Notes under the pieces: model-generated
Told to the model about the DNA's origin: nothing
Databases searched by the model: none
What the model saw: the letters and a program-made list of their open reading frames with translations, nothing else
Shown: piece by piece, positions 1 through 11,800 of the stretch
Layout of the letters: each line of letters starts with the position of its first letter
Position numbering within the stretch: position 1 is the first letter of the stretch
Source: Daedaleopsis sinensis
Lineage: Eukaryota; Basidiomycota; Agaricomycetes; Polyporales; Polyporaceae
Direction of reading: 5' to 3'
Length of the DNA stretch: 64,000 nt
Assembly: GCA_033807695.1 (NCBI GenBank)
Contig: CM066303.1
Location: 3,348,001-3,412,000 of the forward strand
Made by a program: the position numbers and the translations under genes

Positions 1-157
1 TGCTTGTTCGGTATCACTGCGAAACATACAATTGCAAGTCATCCCAGGATACGTCTGGTACCGGGCCGACCCGACAACCGAAAATGCATCGCAGACGCGA
101 CAATGGTGAAATTAACCCATTCTGACTATCCTTGACATATCTGACACTTCCTACAGC

Positions 158-1055
158 TCGTCGCACACATCCCAGTCATACTCGGGGGCGCGACAAGGCT
201 TTGGATATCGAGCACTCTTGGATGCCAAGGGCCATTCCAGTTTGGAAGGACGCCTTGCAATCCTTGGACCGGGCGCGTCCTGCGGCGCGTGGCGCCGCTT
301 TGTGGGGGTATTGGATCCCGGAACCTGCGCTTTTACTAGGGCCGCAGAAGATCGACCGCACAGTTCGTTATCTACGCAACTGGCTGCGAGTCCGGCCTGC
401 GTGGCTGTATTTGCTGTCACAACCCGATACTCCGGCGACCAGAGTCGACCCGCAATGGTGGCGAGACTTCTTGAATGGCGACCTTCAGGACGGCAACGCA
501 CAGGCTGACTCTCGTCGCTCGAAACGTCTCGAACGAGTGCGCGAGGTGTTTGGGCTCGTGTTCGACATGCAAGACTATGTCGAGGACTTGGGGGCACCGA
601 TCAGATGGTTCGACAGGCAGGTGCGGGAAAACCTAGACGACATTGCCCGGTTGGTCATCTGGGAAGTATTCGAGCTCGGCTTCCGCTACGAGCTACTGTC
701 CCTTGACAGGATCCTCGTACCGTCATGCACGGAGACCATGCGCGAGGATCTGCTTGCAAGGGTTTTCCCTCACGAGGACCTCGTTTGTCTCCACACATTG
801 CCGACATACAGTCGAGGACTAGGAGCCGACCTGTTTGAAGCGCGCATTCCTTACCTCGAGAGCTTCCGTCAAGTCCTCATTCGATGGCCCTTATGTCCTA
901 ACCAGATCCGCTCATCCATGCCGCTCGCGCTGGCCACGCCCCGTCATGCCGGCAAAGATATGGAGGCCGCAATGATCAAGTTCTATACTCAGACTTTCCT
1001 CGACTACTCTGGCAGAGTTCCCATCACCCCCCACGCATTCCCCGCACAGTCGTAA
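158..1055 (+). CDS. Uncharacterised protein, 3'-terminal exon (partial)
   Basis: The open frame runs to TAA at 1053-1055. There is no good ATG at its left end. Instead a pyrimidine-rich stretch ending in CTACAG at 152-157 looks like a splice acceptor, so I read this as the last exon (about 298 residues) of a gene starting left of the window. Visible features are a tryptophan-rich stretch around residues 60-110 (motifs WIPEPALLL, RNWLRVRPAWLYLL, WWRDFL) and a C-terminal helix-rich part ending in FYTQTFLDYSGR. The layout reminds me of a widespread uncharacterised Agaricomycete family often found in repeat-rich regions; I know of no function for it. It shares its strand with KDZ1 downstream but there is no evidence that they act together. 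Confidence is high that this is coding and low on what it does. Confidence 0.6.
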
Positions 1056-1400
1056 CTTTGCCGCTCTAGTGAGGTCCCGCGCACGAATCATCTAGCCTCC
1101 AATGCCATTGTGCCCCTCGATGTTACCGCGCTCTCGTTGTGCGATGACAAGTCGGGAAGCGCGATCTGGGACCCGTTGTCTCGGCATTCTTCCTGTATCT
1201 GTAGCAGTGTATCAATCAACGCAACGCTATAACGCCTTGTTAGGATTTGACGAGTGCGTGAGCCGGCCACAGTCAAAGCGCGGTATGTGGCTCACCGTCC
1301 GCTTTGTTATTGACCCTCCTGCCTCAGACATTCAAAATGCGGAACCACGAGTCCCTCAGCTCCTCCAATCCTCGTCTCCCCCCATTCCATCCAATTCACT
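1056..1400 (+). promoter_or_regulatory. Intergenic region with probable core promoter of KDZ1
   Basis: This 345-bp gap contains a pyrimidine-rich stretch (about 1300-1400, CCTCC/CTCC runs) directly before the ATG at 1401. CT-rich leaders are usual ahead of start codons in filamentous fungi. No clear TATA box was seen, and short ORFs here are not convincing. Confidence 0.35.
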
Positions 1401-4400
1401 ATGGCCTTCAAGGCAAAATACAAGCGCAAACCACCTGGCGACGCACATCGTGCCTCACCTTCACGTTCACGCATTCACCTTCCACGGACCGGACTCGATA
1501 CCGCCTACATCCGCCAGGCGGGTCGATTGGTAGTAGGAGAACAGACCTATGAGTACGAGAAGTATGAGGAGACGGCGGAACCACCACACAAACGCGCGCG
1601 CCAGTCTTCACCAGCCGACGCGCACACCACCGCCGGTGCAAGCGCCAACGTGAAGATGCCGCAGGATCCCCCCACTCAGTCCAACGACGACAGCGAGTGG
1701 ATGGACATCGATATTGAGGTCACCAATTCGAAGGGAGAGGCTCGCAAAGTTAGACAGGAGCGCGCGAAAGCTGCCAGAGTGAGTTACGTCGTTTGATTGG
1801 TTTGAGCTGTGTTAACCTTCCGTACCCCCGTGCCTCTAGAAACAGATATCCGACAAGATGAACGAATGGCGCGAGCATTTTGACGAGATCGGCGCCATAC
1901 TCCTCTCATGGGAAGCTCCTCCTCTGCCTATCAGCCAGTGTTCCTGTGGTAGCAAGCAAGACGCACTCTATCGGTGCACTGAGTGCCACGAGAGCGATAT
2001 GAGATGCAAGTCCTGCATGGTAAGCTCTCATCGGAACTTATGGTTCCACTACATCGAGGCCTGGAACGGCTCTTTCTTCAGGCGATACGATCTGGTCAGC
2101 CTCGACTTCACCATTCACCTCGGCCACCACGGTTTCCGTTGTCCACACCTCTCGGATACCACTCAACCGTCCAACTTCGTAATCGGGCACAGCAACGGTA
2201 TTCACCAATGCAAACTGCATTACTGCGACTGTCCAGACGCCGCCGATCACGTCACTCAACTGCTGCAAGCGCGACTCTGGCCTGCGACCCGGGACAAACC
2301 ACACAGCGCGTTTACTGTGGCCTTGCTGCAGAGCTGGGCCCATCTATGGCACAACGCTAAGATTTCCACGCTGCGCTTCATGCGCGCGATAGCCCGTCAC
2401 ACGAACAATATGTTCCCAGCCGACGTCAAGGTGAGTCGCCCAGTACCTGTACATCTGGTTAATCAGTTGGTGATGCGCTCACAGGATCGTAATCAAGAGT
2501 TTCGCCTCGTCAGTCGCATCTTCGGTCACCTCACGATGGCCAAGCGTGGAGGCAAATTCCACGCACTCTCCGTGCCCAACCGCAATCCCAACGACATCAC
2601 AGTGCCCTGCGTTGCATGTCCATCGCCTGGCTTCAATCTGCCGGACGACTGGCGCGAGGCCCCGGAGCACCTTCGGTGAGAGTCTAATCCATGCTAGCAG
2701 CTCGTGATTGAAAAGCTCATGTGAACAGATACATCTACCGCATCGTCCTTGGTGCAGATGGAAATCACAGTTTGCAGAAGAAGAAGAAAGACGATGACAG
2801 CAATGACTCAAGTCTGGGCAAAGGGCAGGCGTTCTTCGTAGACCCGAGCACCATGCAAGACATGGTGAAGAGGAGTTACGTCAATGACAGTGACACACCG
2901 GTACCAGCCAATATCTTACTGCGGCGAACGCTTGATTACTTACCAAATTGAAGACGTACACTTGCAGTGGGTTCAAGGTCGAACGCGACCAGAGAACTGG
3001 GAAGTTCCGGCTGGTCGAAACCAGCGGCATAATTGCGATAACCTGTCGACACATTTTCTTCCGGTCCGGGGCAGTAGTAGATATGATATCGGGCGAAAGG
3101 TGTGTTCGTCCCACGCGGGCCTGCCAAGATCACCCATGACTGAGTTTACACAGGTACCACTTCACTGATGCCGCTGTGGCGGGAGCTTTGCGTCTCACGG
3201 AGCAGCTCCTCGAGTGGGGTTTGACCTACGATGTCATCTGCATATACATCAAGGAGATGCTCAAGCGGTTCCAGGAGCACTTCCCCGAGCTGGTACCCGT
3301 CGTCAAGCAGTTGCAGTGCTGCGTGCCCACATTCCACGTGAACGCACATCGTGATCTGTGTCAGATCGTTTACGGTCTGCCCTACGCGCAAGGGTTCGGG
3401 CACATCTGCGGCGAATGGGTCGAAACCCCATGGTCCGAGAACAACATCGCGGGTCTGGCTACTCGCGAGATGACCGGAGGTGGTCGCCATGACGCTCTGA
3501 ACGATCTGTTCAACTTTTGGAACCGTGTGAAGATGGAACGTCTAGGTGCGTGATCAATGAAGGTTCTATTACCGTTGGATTAATTGCATGACAGTGGAAT
3601 CACTCGTGAAGCAGCTCGGGAAGGCGTACGAAGCACAGATGCAAACGACTGAACAATTTGCCAATTTGGTCGCTTTGGCGGGAGCACAACGATCTGCGGA
3701 ATGGGCGGCGATGAATGTCACCAGCACAGCGCCCACGCCTGTAAATTTCCGGGAGAGGGAAGCTGCATACGAAACCAGCGTGTACGCCCTTGACCGCACC
3801 GAAAGTGTGTATTTACTACTCGTTTCGCACACTTCCTTTTGCTCATTGTGACATCCAGTACCCACTCGTGAGAAGGCTCTGAGCGACTTGCTCGTCGCCC
3901 ATGAGACTGGTCCCAAACAAGCCCTTGAGAACGTCATCTCCCATCTCAAAAAGGGAAGCGCGCACTTCATCAAGGCCGGAGTGGAGCTTGATCTGGAGCA
4001 GTGCGTCAGCGTATAGACCTCATATCCATACCCACAACTGACGATATGGTTATGTAGGTTCACGCTTCGGGCAGACGACGGTGCGGAGACATCAACGACG
4101 GGGTGGCGGCAGTTCCGACAGCGCTTCGCGGAGTGGCGGCAAGAACAGAAAAAGTACATGCCGCTGCTTGGAGTCCCCGACGAAGATGGCCTCAACGGCA
4201 GCCAGGACGACGGTGATGACGAGTGGGACGGTGACGAGATCCTTGCCCTTCCATCGGACTTCAATTCGCAGGAGCTGGCGGCGTACGAGCTCGAGACCCT
4301 GGCCACTTTTGAGCTCAAACTGCGTGTCGGCCTCGCGTTTGACCTTCTAGGTGAGGTTCGAGAGGCGGTCAAGCACACTTCGGCACACCTAGATGCCAAG

Positions 4401-5257
4401 ATCAGGGAGGCGCATGGGAAGAAGAACCACCTGCGAGAACAGACGAAGATTAACGCCAGCCGTGCCTTGTCGAAGCGAGAAGCCCGCCGATACAACCACA
4501 ATTTCACACGTTTGGAAGCCCTTCGAGAGCAGCTCCACCAACCTGCAACTCCCGACACGATGGAGGCGAATCTTCGACGCGTTGACCTCCAGAATGATCT
4601 CAAGATGGTTAATCTGACCGCTGCACGGTCGCGAGGGGATACGAGACTCCTCGCTGACGCCTCATGGATCTGGTCCGTCTTCGAACCTCCGAAAGACAAA
4701 CGAGTACAGCCGACCCGGAAAGGAAAGGCGAAGGACGCATCAGAAGAATCGGACGCGACGACATGGATAACTCAAGGCAAGTGAAACTGCCTGCATGTAT
4801 GTCCTTAACTGATACGAGCGGAGTCCATCCCAGTCGACTGCGCACATTGGCACCGTGCACGTATGGCGAAACAGCAAGCAGATGCGTTTGTGAACTATAC
4901 CTGCGCCGACTTCCGCCTCTCGCGCGCCGGCTTCGATTGTATGTCGCGTAGCTGGACGGCTGCTGCAGAGAACGGTTCGTTGGCAGGCGCGCAAGCGTAT
5001 GCGCACCAACAAGCTGACATGTACAAACGGATGCGGGACGCTTGTCAAGAGGCCTACGATAGCGCGCGCAAGGGTGGTACCCTTGGTGATAAGCTCGATC
5101 ACACCCTGGTAAGTGACAATCTCCTAGTTGTACCCAATATATTGAGGCCGAATACTGACTGAGCATGACGCTGTGTTAGTCCATCAGAGCCGACCTCAGC
5201 ACGAAAGTCATCGACATCACTCCATACGAGCCACTCATGGTGAAGCTCCGCATGTAG
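1401..5257 (+). CDS. KDZ-family transposase-like protein with CxC2 cysteine cluster (KDZ1)
   Basis: My model joins 1401-1778, 1840-2430, 2485-2675, 2729-2879, 2954-3099, 3154-3545, 3595-3804, 3859-4000, 4058-4776, 4834-5108 and 5180-5257, giving 1,090 codons with no internal stop. The fourth exon end is the least certain. An N-terminal basic/acidic tail (residues 1-130) is followed by a zinc-binding-like cluster (CSCGSKQ..C..C.ESDMRCKSC, then C.LHYCDC), as in CxC2 domains of KDZ transposases. The RNase H-fold core follows: ADGNH (Asp near 397), a CxRH-like motif with GER, TYDV (Asp near 512), HVNAHRDLCQ, and GEWVE..W..NN..A..TREM. These are the expected D, D and E regions, but the usual YDIACQW signature reads YDVICIY. 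The C-terminal third is coiled-coil-like. KDZ proteins are DDE-type DNA transposases. No flanking inverted repeats were recognised, so this could be a divergent, degenerate or domesticated copy. One intron (4777-4833) appears to be GC-AG. Confidence 0.8.
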
Positions 5258-5366
5258 GAGGGACATAGCGGAAGGCTCTCGATCAGGGCGCACGCCCTTT
5301 CGTTCAGGTCACAAGCTAAACTTCCTCCCTGTAGCATTGCATGCGAAATGGCAGTAGAGATATTAC

Positions 5367-5655
5367 ATGACGGTGAAGCGGCGGTACGGTGGAGGCGCGA
5401 CGAGATCTCAACACGTGCAAACAGTCCGGGGAGTGAGAATCTGTCAGAAGGACCTTGCTCCGAACACTGGCCTTTGGAAAACAATGGTATTCCACTCGAG
5501 TTCCCCCACAGGAAGTCTTGCGGAACTGGGCACACGGCTGAAGCGCGATGGTCCAAGAGTGCACGATGCTTGATTATCTGCGATGGCTTGGGTACCGACG
5601 CGACCCAAGTCAGAGCCTGGCGGACGCGGCTCTGTCCGGTTTTGACGGTCAGTGT
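5367..5655 (+). pseudogene. Possible decayed coding fragment with a frameshift
   Basis: One frame from 5367 reads a protein-like stretch (LWKTMVFHSS, then SLAELGTRLKRDGPRVHDA) and stops at 5571-5573. Shifting by one base there continues as DYLRWLGYRRDPSQSLADAALSGFDG. The smooth hand-over suggests a gene relic with a one-base frameshift. I recognise no family. A 214-codon minus-strand ORF also covers the area, so the call is tentative. Confidence 0.25.
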
Positions 5656-5946
5656 TACGAACGTGTGCTCATATGAGGACGGCACATGGTGCCCGGGTAG
5701 GAAGCTCGCGAAGACCCATCTCTTCGGAATTGGGAGGAGTAGTAGTTTCATGAGGCAGCCGCGCTCGAAGCCAGTATTGCCATACAAGAATGGATATGTG
5801 ACCGCGGAACGGCGCGGCAAGTGCCATCGCGCGCTGCTTGCATCCCACCACGTCGACGGTTCACTCCTGCTCCCGCCTCCTGTGTGTATCTCCTGATCGC
5901 ACGCCGACTACGACTTTCTACGACAGTACAGACTCGGAGAAACACT

Positions 5947-6207
5947 ATGTCTGCGACGGTCGACAACACCCCCGAGAACTGTGCCGTACTCATCAGCACT
6001 CTGCCAAGCGCATTGCGAGTCTGTCCTGAGTGCGATGTCGTCTACCACATGGAGGTGGACGACTCAGAGATCAAGCAGGAGCTGCACGAAGGGGTAGAGA
6101 TGGACGAAGACATGGAGATGGTGGATCTAGCGTTCGTAGAAGAGGAAGAGACGGATGGAGGATGGGTTGCCGACGAATCAATGGAGGTCGACCAGGCTGC
6201 GGCATAA
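5947..6207 (+). CDS. Small acidic ORF, unknown
   Basis: ATG at 5947 to TAA at 6205-6207 encodes 86 residues. A short N-terminal part has one CPEC motif and the second half is strongly acidic (EVDDSEIKQE, EGVEMDEDMEMV, EEEETDGG). The ATG is preceded by an A-rich context (AACACT). No domain is recognised. It could be a real small protein, or an exon or remnant of a transposon-associated gene; acidic tails are common in KDZ-linked ORFs. Confidence 0.3.
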   Translation: MSATVDNTPENCAVLISTLPSALRVCPECDVVYHMEVDDSEIKQELHEGVEMDEDMEMVDLAFVEEEETDGGWVADESMEVDQAAA

Positions 6208-7152
6208 GGTGAGTATTATTGGATTGCTATTGTGACCGCTACCTACAAGTATTAAAGTCCTCCCAGTGTCGACTCTGAAGATTTCTTGGGCTTCGATCAG
6301 AGGACGAAATCATGGAACATCTGAAGATCTCTTGATGTATCTGGTATGTTAGCAACAGTGCGACATTGAAGGACTGGAGTGATGACCATCATGGTGCTTC
6401 AGGGAGGCACAGCTACATACCCACACGGTGCGATGGCCAATGTACGTGAGCACGACAAGTTACAATGCATTCACTGGCGCACGTTGAGTTTATGTGACGT
6501 GTAGCTGCTCAGAAACTTGAAATCCACTTCCCGAACCAATGGCCGCGACGTATATCACTGAACCAGAGCATACCACCCGCAACTACGCGACCCGCCAGGG
6601 TCAGACTGCTGCCAGGGGGTGCGCATACTGCGCGACGAATGAACGAGCACGATATGTATAGATGTAGTACTACTAGAGCTTCTCTATTGATGACTAGTGT
6701 GACTTGGATGCATAGTGTTTGATCATATCCTGGCACGTATACTATGATACACTAACTTCACTCTATGATACACTAACTTCACTCTATTTCCGACTCTGAC
6801 ACAACATACACGGTATTAGCATACTAGTACCGTAGTACAAGGGAGCCGTGCCTACTAGTAAGCTAGTACTATCTAGTACATTCTTCAAGTAACCTGTCCC
6901 GCCGAGCCTGTGCTGTAACACTCAAAGGGCTTGGCGGCATAGTGCTTCAAGTTTCCACTGGTGGCCGTGAAAGACTCGGACGTAACTACAGTGGGTATCC
7001 GGCCTGAGTTCAATCGTGATAATGCCGGTAATTATCGCAATTATCACCCATAGCATGGCTAGACGCATACTGGAGCATCCGATATGTGATTAGCCCCGCC
7101 GTGATGATAATTGGTGATTAGCATCAACAAACGTGAATGATAATAGAAATAT
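6208..7152. other. Non-coding stretch with a 21-bp tandem duplication
   Basis: No convincing coding frame on either strand. A perfect two-copy direct repeat of 21 bp (CTATGATACACTAACTTCACT) lies at 6742-6783. The region from about 6,990 to 7,150 is AT-rich, with repeated GATAAT/GTGAT-type words. The rest shows nothing I can interpret. Confidence 0.5.
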
Positions 7153-7157
7153 TTAGG

Positions 7158-8352
7158 TCACCTGTGACATAACATAGGACGTGAGCCATGGGATCGTACC
7201 TTTTGGCCACCTCCGAACGATATACCACTAGATATGGTCTCGAACGCTCCTCGTCGGTTTGGCTTGCACGACGGGGCGAACTTGTACGCCTGCGCGACGA
7301 TCGGGAGGAGTTTGCTCAGCTCCTGGTTCACGGCATCCCAGGACGGGTCGTTCGGCCTGCCGTCCAGAAGGACTGTCACGCGCTTATGCTTGTCAAGGAT
7401 CGCGCGGGTCACTCTGATTGCACAGTGAGGGTTAGTGAAGCTGCAACGGCTGTGCAACGAAAAGAACCCACCTGCCCGTCCACGGTATGTATCTGAAGCC
7501 AGGGAGCTTGCGCGCTTCGTCAATGGTCATCTTCCGGCGGTCCGCCTCGGTCTGCCTGATGAAGCGTGCGGTGTATGCCGTAGAGGACACCGGCACACCG
7601 TCGTCGTCGAGGCTGTAGTCGGTCAGAATGGGGGCCGCTGCGGTAGGATCCACCGCCATGCGGTCGTCGTCGAGGGTCAGGAGCTGACTTAAGTCTTCGT
7701 CTGCGAACAGAGCCTCCGCATTTTGAATCTGACGCAGCGCGGCGAGCTTCAATGGTTTGCCGTCGGGGTACAGCAGATTGCCCTTCGCGGCATCAGCCGC
7801 CCTGCGGACGCGCCGGTGCTCTTTCGAGCGCTGGTTGGCGCGCGCCTTCCTGTTGGATGCACGAGGGGTGGCGTGCGGGGGACCGTCTTCGCTTTGGGCG
7901 GCTGTGATCTCAGGCGCGAACGATGCCGGGGGGGCAAGAGGGGCGCGCGGAGCTTCGCGCGAGGTGGAGGAGGGTGTCGAATATTGAGCGTCGCCGCGTC
8001 CGGTGCGAGGCTCGACACTGGCTGGCGAGAGCTGTTGAAGGGGCGCGCGTTCGGGACGTGCGGGTTTCTTTGCAATGCGCGCAAAATCTTTGAAGATGCT
8101 GTCGATAGCAGGGTCGTGCGCATCGGCACTGTTGGGGAGAGACGAGGTGTCTTCGAGCTCGGGGTCATCTGGGTCCAGTGTGTCGCGGGGCACAGCTGCG
8201 GGATCGGTGGCGCGCGTGGTTCCGAGCGCCTCCCTCAGACTCGCCTCCAAGTCGAAGTCCGTATGTGTGTGCAGGGGAGGACCAACATTGCGAGTCCATG
8301 GAGAAAATCCGATCCCGGACCGTGTCTGCGTAGTCCGTCTGCATTCGGACAT
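7158..8352 (-). CDS. Uncharacterised protein, divergent neighbour of KDZ2
   Basis: Model: complement of 7158-7413 joined to 7472-8352, with the intron at 7414-7471, giving about 378 codons. The first 200 residues are low-complexity, rich in Pro, Ala and Ser with Arg/Lys blocks (around SNRKARANQRSKEHRRVRR). The C-terminal part is ordered: MTIDEARKLPGFRYIPWTGR, then ILDKHKRVTVLLDGRPNDP and a distinctive RRGAFETISSGISFGGGQ ending. I believe such FGGGQ-ending proteins recur in Agaricomycete genomes, but I cannot name a domain. The last few codons may instead be spliced (GTACGA at 7199 to CAG at 7162, a 38-nt intron), ending at 7153. The 5' end is uncertain; an extra exon near 8,560-8,580 is possible. 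About 450 bp separate it from the divergent KDZ2 start. Confidence 0.55.
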
Positions 8353-8800
8353 GTAGAGAAGAATGAGAGTGAGATACGCACCTTTCGGAAGGCCGACAGA
8401 CAGTGGGGAGCAAGGATCCCTGTCAAAGGCGCGTCGAGGGCGCGTACATGGCGCGTCAGCCGGGGCTCGGCAATGAAATCAGCGCGCTTGCCACTGCCGG
8501 TGATCCAAGGGCGGATCTCTCATACAGTGGCTTGCACGCAAGACATATGAACGTACCTCGGGTTCGAGTGGACATGCCGCGTCTCCGTCAGTGGGCGGTG
8601 GGGTTGAAGATGGTGGTTGGGAAAGAAGAGCGGCGGAGGGGCACTTAAGCAGGGCGGAGAAGTCTTCTGAGGTCACGTCACAGACGCGTCCAGTCACTTG
8701 TGACGACTTAGACACCGTACCTATCGCATCTATTATCTTTTTCACTGCAGTTTCCGGTCATGCTCTCGACGCTCAGTACTACTCGTCTCACTAAACTACA
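8353..8800. promoter_or_regulatory. Divergent intergenic region between the 7158-8352 gene and KDZ2
   Basis: About 450 bp lie between two divergently oriented starts. The 30 bases before the KDZ2 ATG include ACTAAACTACA, a good fungal start context. The minus-strand gene may have a short 5' exon here (ATG near 8575, possible donor GTACGT). No clear TATA box. Confidence 0.35.
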
Positions 8801-11800
8801 ATGTCTAAACGACCAGTAAAGCGTGCAAAGAAGAAGCCTGCCGACCCCGACCTCTACACCGACTTCTCACAGGTGACCGCTGGGGACGCTCTCGCCAATG
8901 CATCCACGCCAGAGCGAGGTGGTGTGCCGGAAGGATTCACGGTCGACAGTCTTTCTGACGACCGACGACGTATTCTCCGCACAACGGTCCCGATCCCTCC
9001 GATGTCATCTAGCCCGGGCCCCTCAGACCTTGCCGACAACGGCAATGAAGCCCCGGCGGCGGAGCTCCCTGACATCGGGACGGCGGAAGACTGGGATCCG
9101 ACCTTTCTGGATCCAGAGGACGACGGCGTGGCCACCACTATGCAGGCAAACCGGAGCGCGGCGGAGGAGGCGCGTGCACGCAGGTACATCAGCGCTGTAA
9201 GTCCAGTCCACTTCGAGAGGATGTACTAGGCTAACCTATTGATCGCAAACCCCGCTCGCTGTTCCAGGACGAGCCCATGAAGTTGTTCATCCCTCAACGT
9301 GATCTGTATCTACAAGAGATGCTGCGGCGCGACGGCCGGGGTCTGGCCACGCACAAGCAATGTGCACACTGCCCAAATCGTGCCGAGCCCAGAGAGGCTG
9401 TCATCCGGTGCGCATCATGCTCCCCAGGGCCTCTGATGTGTGAAGACTGCGCAGTGCGCATACACTCTTCAAATCCCTACCACAGGATCAAGGTCAGTAT
9501 GCCGTACATTGTGTGAGGCATATCCACGTTGTAACCTCGAGCCAGCAGAAGTGGACAGGTCTTACGTTCGAGAATGTTACGCTGAAGGCTCTGGGCCTTA
9601 GAATCCAGCTCGGACATCATCACGATCATAGCCGGTGCTCCAACCCACTCCCTTCTCGCGACGACTTCTGTGCCATTCATGTCGACGGTCGTCACTTGGT
9701 CGCTGTGGATTTCTGTGGGTGTGATAATGCAGGTTGCGCAGGCAGTGTCGTGCAACAACTCCTCCGGTATGATCTTTGGCCGGCTACCGACTCCGAGCCG
9801 AACACAGCTTTCACGTTCCAACTCCTTGAACACTACCATATCCATAGTCTTGAAGGCAACGCCAGTCTCTTCCATTACTACAACGCACTTGAGTGCCTGA
9901 CCGACAACACTGGGACTGGACACGCTCAAGACCGCTACAAAGCATTCATGCGCGTCGTGGCTCAATGGCGCCATCTCAAGCGGCTCAAACGCTGTGGGCG
10001 CGGGCATGATCCTACTGGAGTGATGGGCACACAACCAGGCGAGCTGGCGGTTCGGTGCCCTGCTTGCCCCCATCCCGGCATAAACATTCCGGACAATTGG
10101 GACTCCGTATCCGACGATCTGAAGTGAGTAGCCTTAGTTCGATTCGACCCATTCGGTGTGCTAGAAGCCACAGGCTAACCGTTCGTTCTAGGTATATGTA
10201 CATGGTAACTGTCGCTATGGACGCCTGCTTCCGGCTGAAGCGACGCGACGTCTCGAATGAGAAGAAGGACCCCATCCTTGGCAGTGGATGGGGGTATTTC
10301 GTCGAAGACACCGGGTACCACGAGGTTCTGGCAGGGTATGGTGAACAAGACGAGGTACGTCTACTCTGGCAGTGTATTCCGTCTTTCCATTGCTTAACAT
10401 AGCCCAGATGTCTACGTGTACCGGCCTCTCCGCTGTCGACCACGCCAACACCAAGTTCTCGCGGGGTTACGCTGCGACCGGCATAGGAGGTATGATGTGC
10501 GCTCGGCACGAGTTCTGGCTCGCCTTAGGCATAGGCGACATCCAGAGAGGAGAGAAGTGAGTGATTATCTCAATGTTCACTACTGGTTTCCCTACTTGTA
10601 GTACAATAGCCCACAAACCTGCCCTAACCCTTGTGTATTCTGTGGGCAAATTGTATTATGTTATAGAGGTTGTACAGCCAGGGTACTACCATAATATAAC
10701 ACAGTGACAATTGTATAAGACTTCTGTATAAGCCTAGGGGTGTATTGTAAAACACCTGGGACCCTAGTATTACACCGGTTGTAATATGTCCCAGGTTGTA
10801 TATCATTGTATAACAATCATATATAAGCCTAGGGTGGATTGTAAAACATCTGGGACCTCAGTAGTACACCATTGTAATATTGTATAACATTTCTGTATAA
10901 ACCCAGGGTGTATTGTAAAACATCTGGGACCCTAGTATTACACCGGTTGTAATATGTCCCAGGTTGTATATCATTGTATAATGATCCTGTACAGGCCTGG
11001 GGTGAATTGTAAAACCTCTGTGACTTCAGTAATATACCAGTTATAATATATCCGTGATTATAGATCATTGTATTACAGAAGTGTGAAAGTTGTATAACCA
11101 TACAGGACTACCACAGCAATTGTATCACTCTACGGTTTGTAATACTCGGTCAGTTGTACAGCCGTACTACAGCAATTGTAAAACACTCTAAATTGTATTA
11201 CTGCAGCCTTGGCAGGAATTGTATATCAGTTGTAGAACCTCATTGTAATATTCTAGGTCAGAGCCTTGTACATTGGTTGTAATACTCAGTAGAGTCTCAA
11301 TATTGTGCAACGGTTGTAATACACAATAGATCTAGGTCACGGTCCTGTACATCAGTTGTAATACTCAGTAGAATCTCGATACTGTACAACAGTTGTAATA
11401 CACAATAGAATCTCGATAGTGTACAATAGTTGTAATACTCTGCTACTGATCCGAAGCGATTTAAGATTGTTTCTAGTCTCGTGACCAGACGTTTGGAGCA
11501 CGAATCGGAGATGAAAAACAGCATGAATCCCCGCTTTTTCATACTCCGAACGGCTGGTTCTGAGACTAGATTGTTTCATGGATTGTACTATCTCGTGAAA
11601 CTCAGAGAGCCATTGTACAACAGATGCCCGAGAAATAGAAATGTAATATGTTGTAGAACCCTTGTGGGAGGGGTATTGTACAACCGTACAACCGGTAGCA
11701 GGACTGTCTGAGAAATTGTAGGACCGAGCGGCCCGGGCAGCGTGATTGCAGATGCATGTGCTGTATAAGTACCAGTACTACTATTTGAGGTGCTCGTGTA

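Noticed and set aside
3569..4699. 376-codon minus-strand ORF
   Set aside because: It lies antisense to KDZ1 exons that join in frame and continue the transposase C-terminus; Ser/Arg-rich shadow composition.
5176..5820. 214-codon minus-strand ORF downstream of KDZ1
   Set aside because: It overlaps the KDZ1 last exon antisense, has no recognisable domain, and a plus-strand relic explains the region at least as well.
10576..10583. 8-bp target duplication placed next to TGGTTTCC
   Set aside because: The flanks TTCACTAC and CGGGTGCA do not match. Placing the terminus six bases outward, at CAC, gives matching CAATGTT copies and a sensible intron length.
10829..11101. 90-codon ORF present identically in both element ends
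   Set aside because: It is the translation of AT-rich inverted-repeat DNA; its identity reflects similarity of the two arms, not a protein gene.
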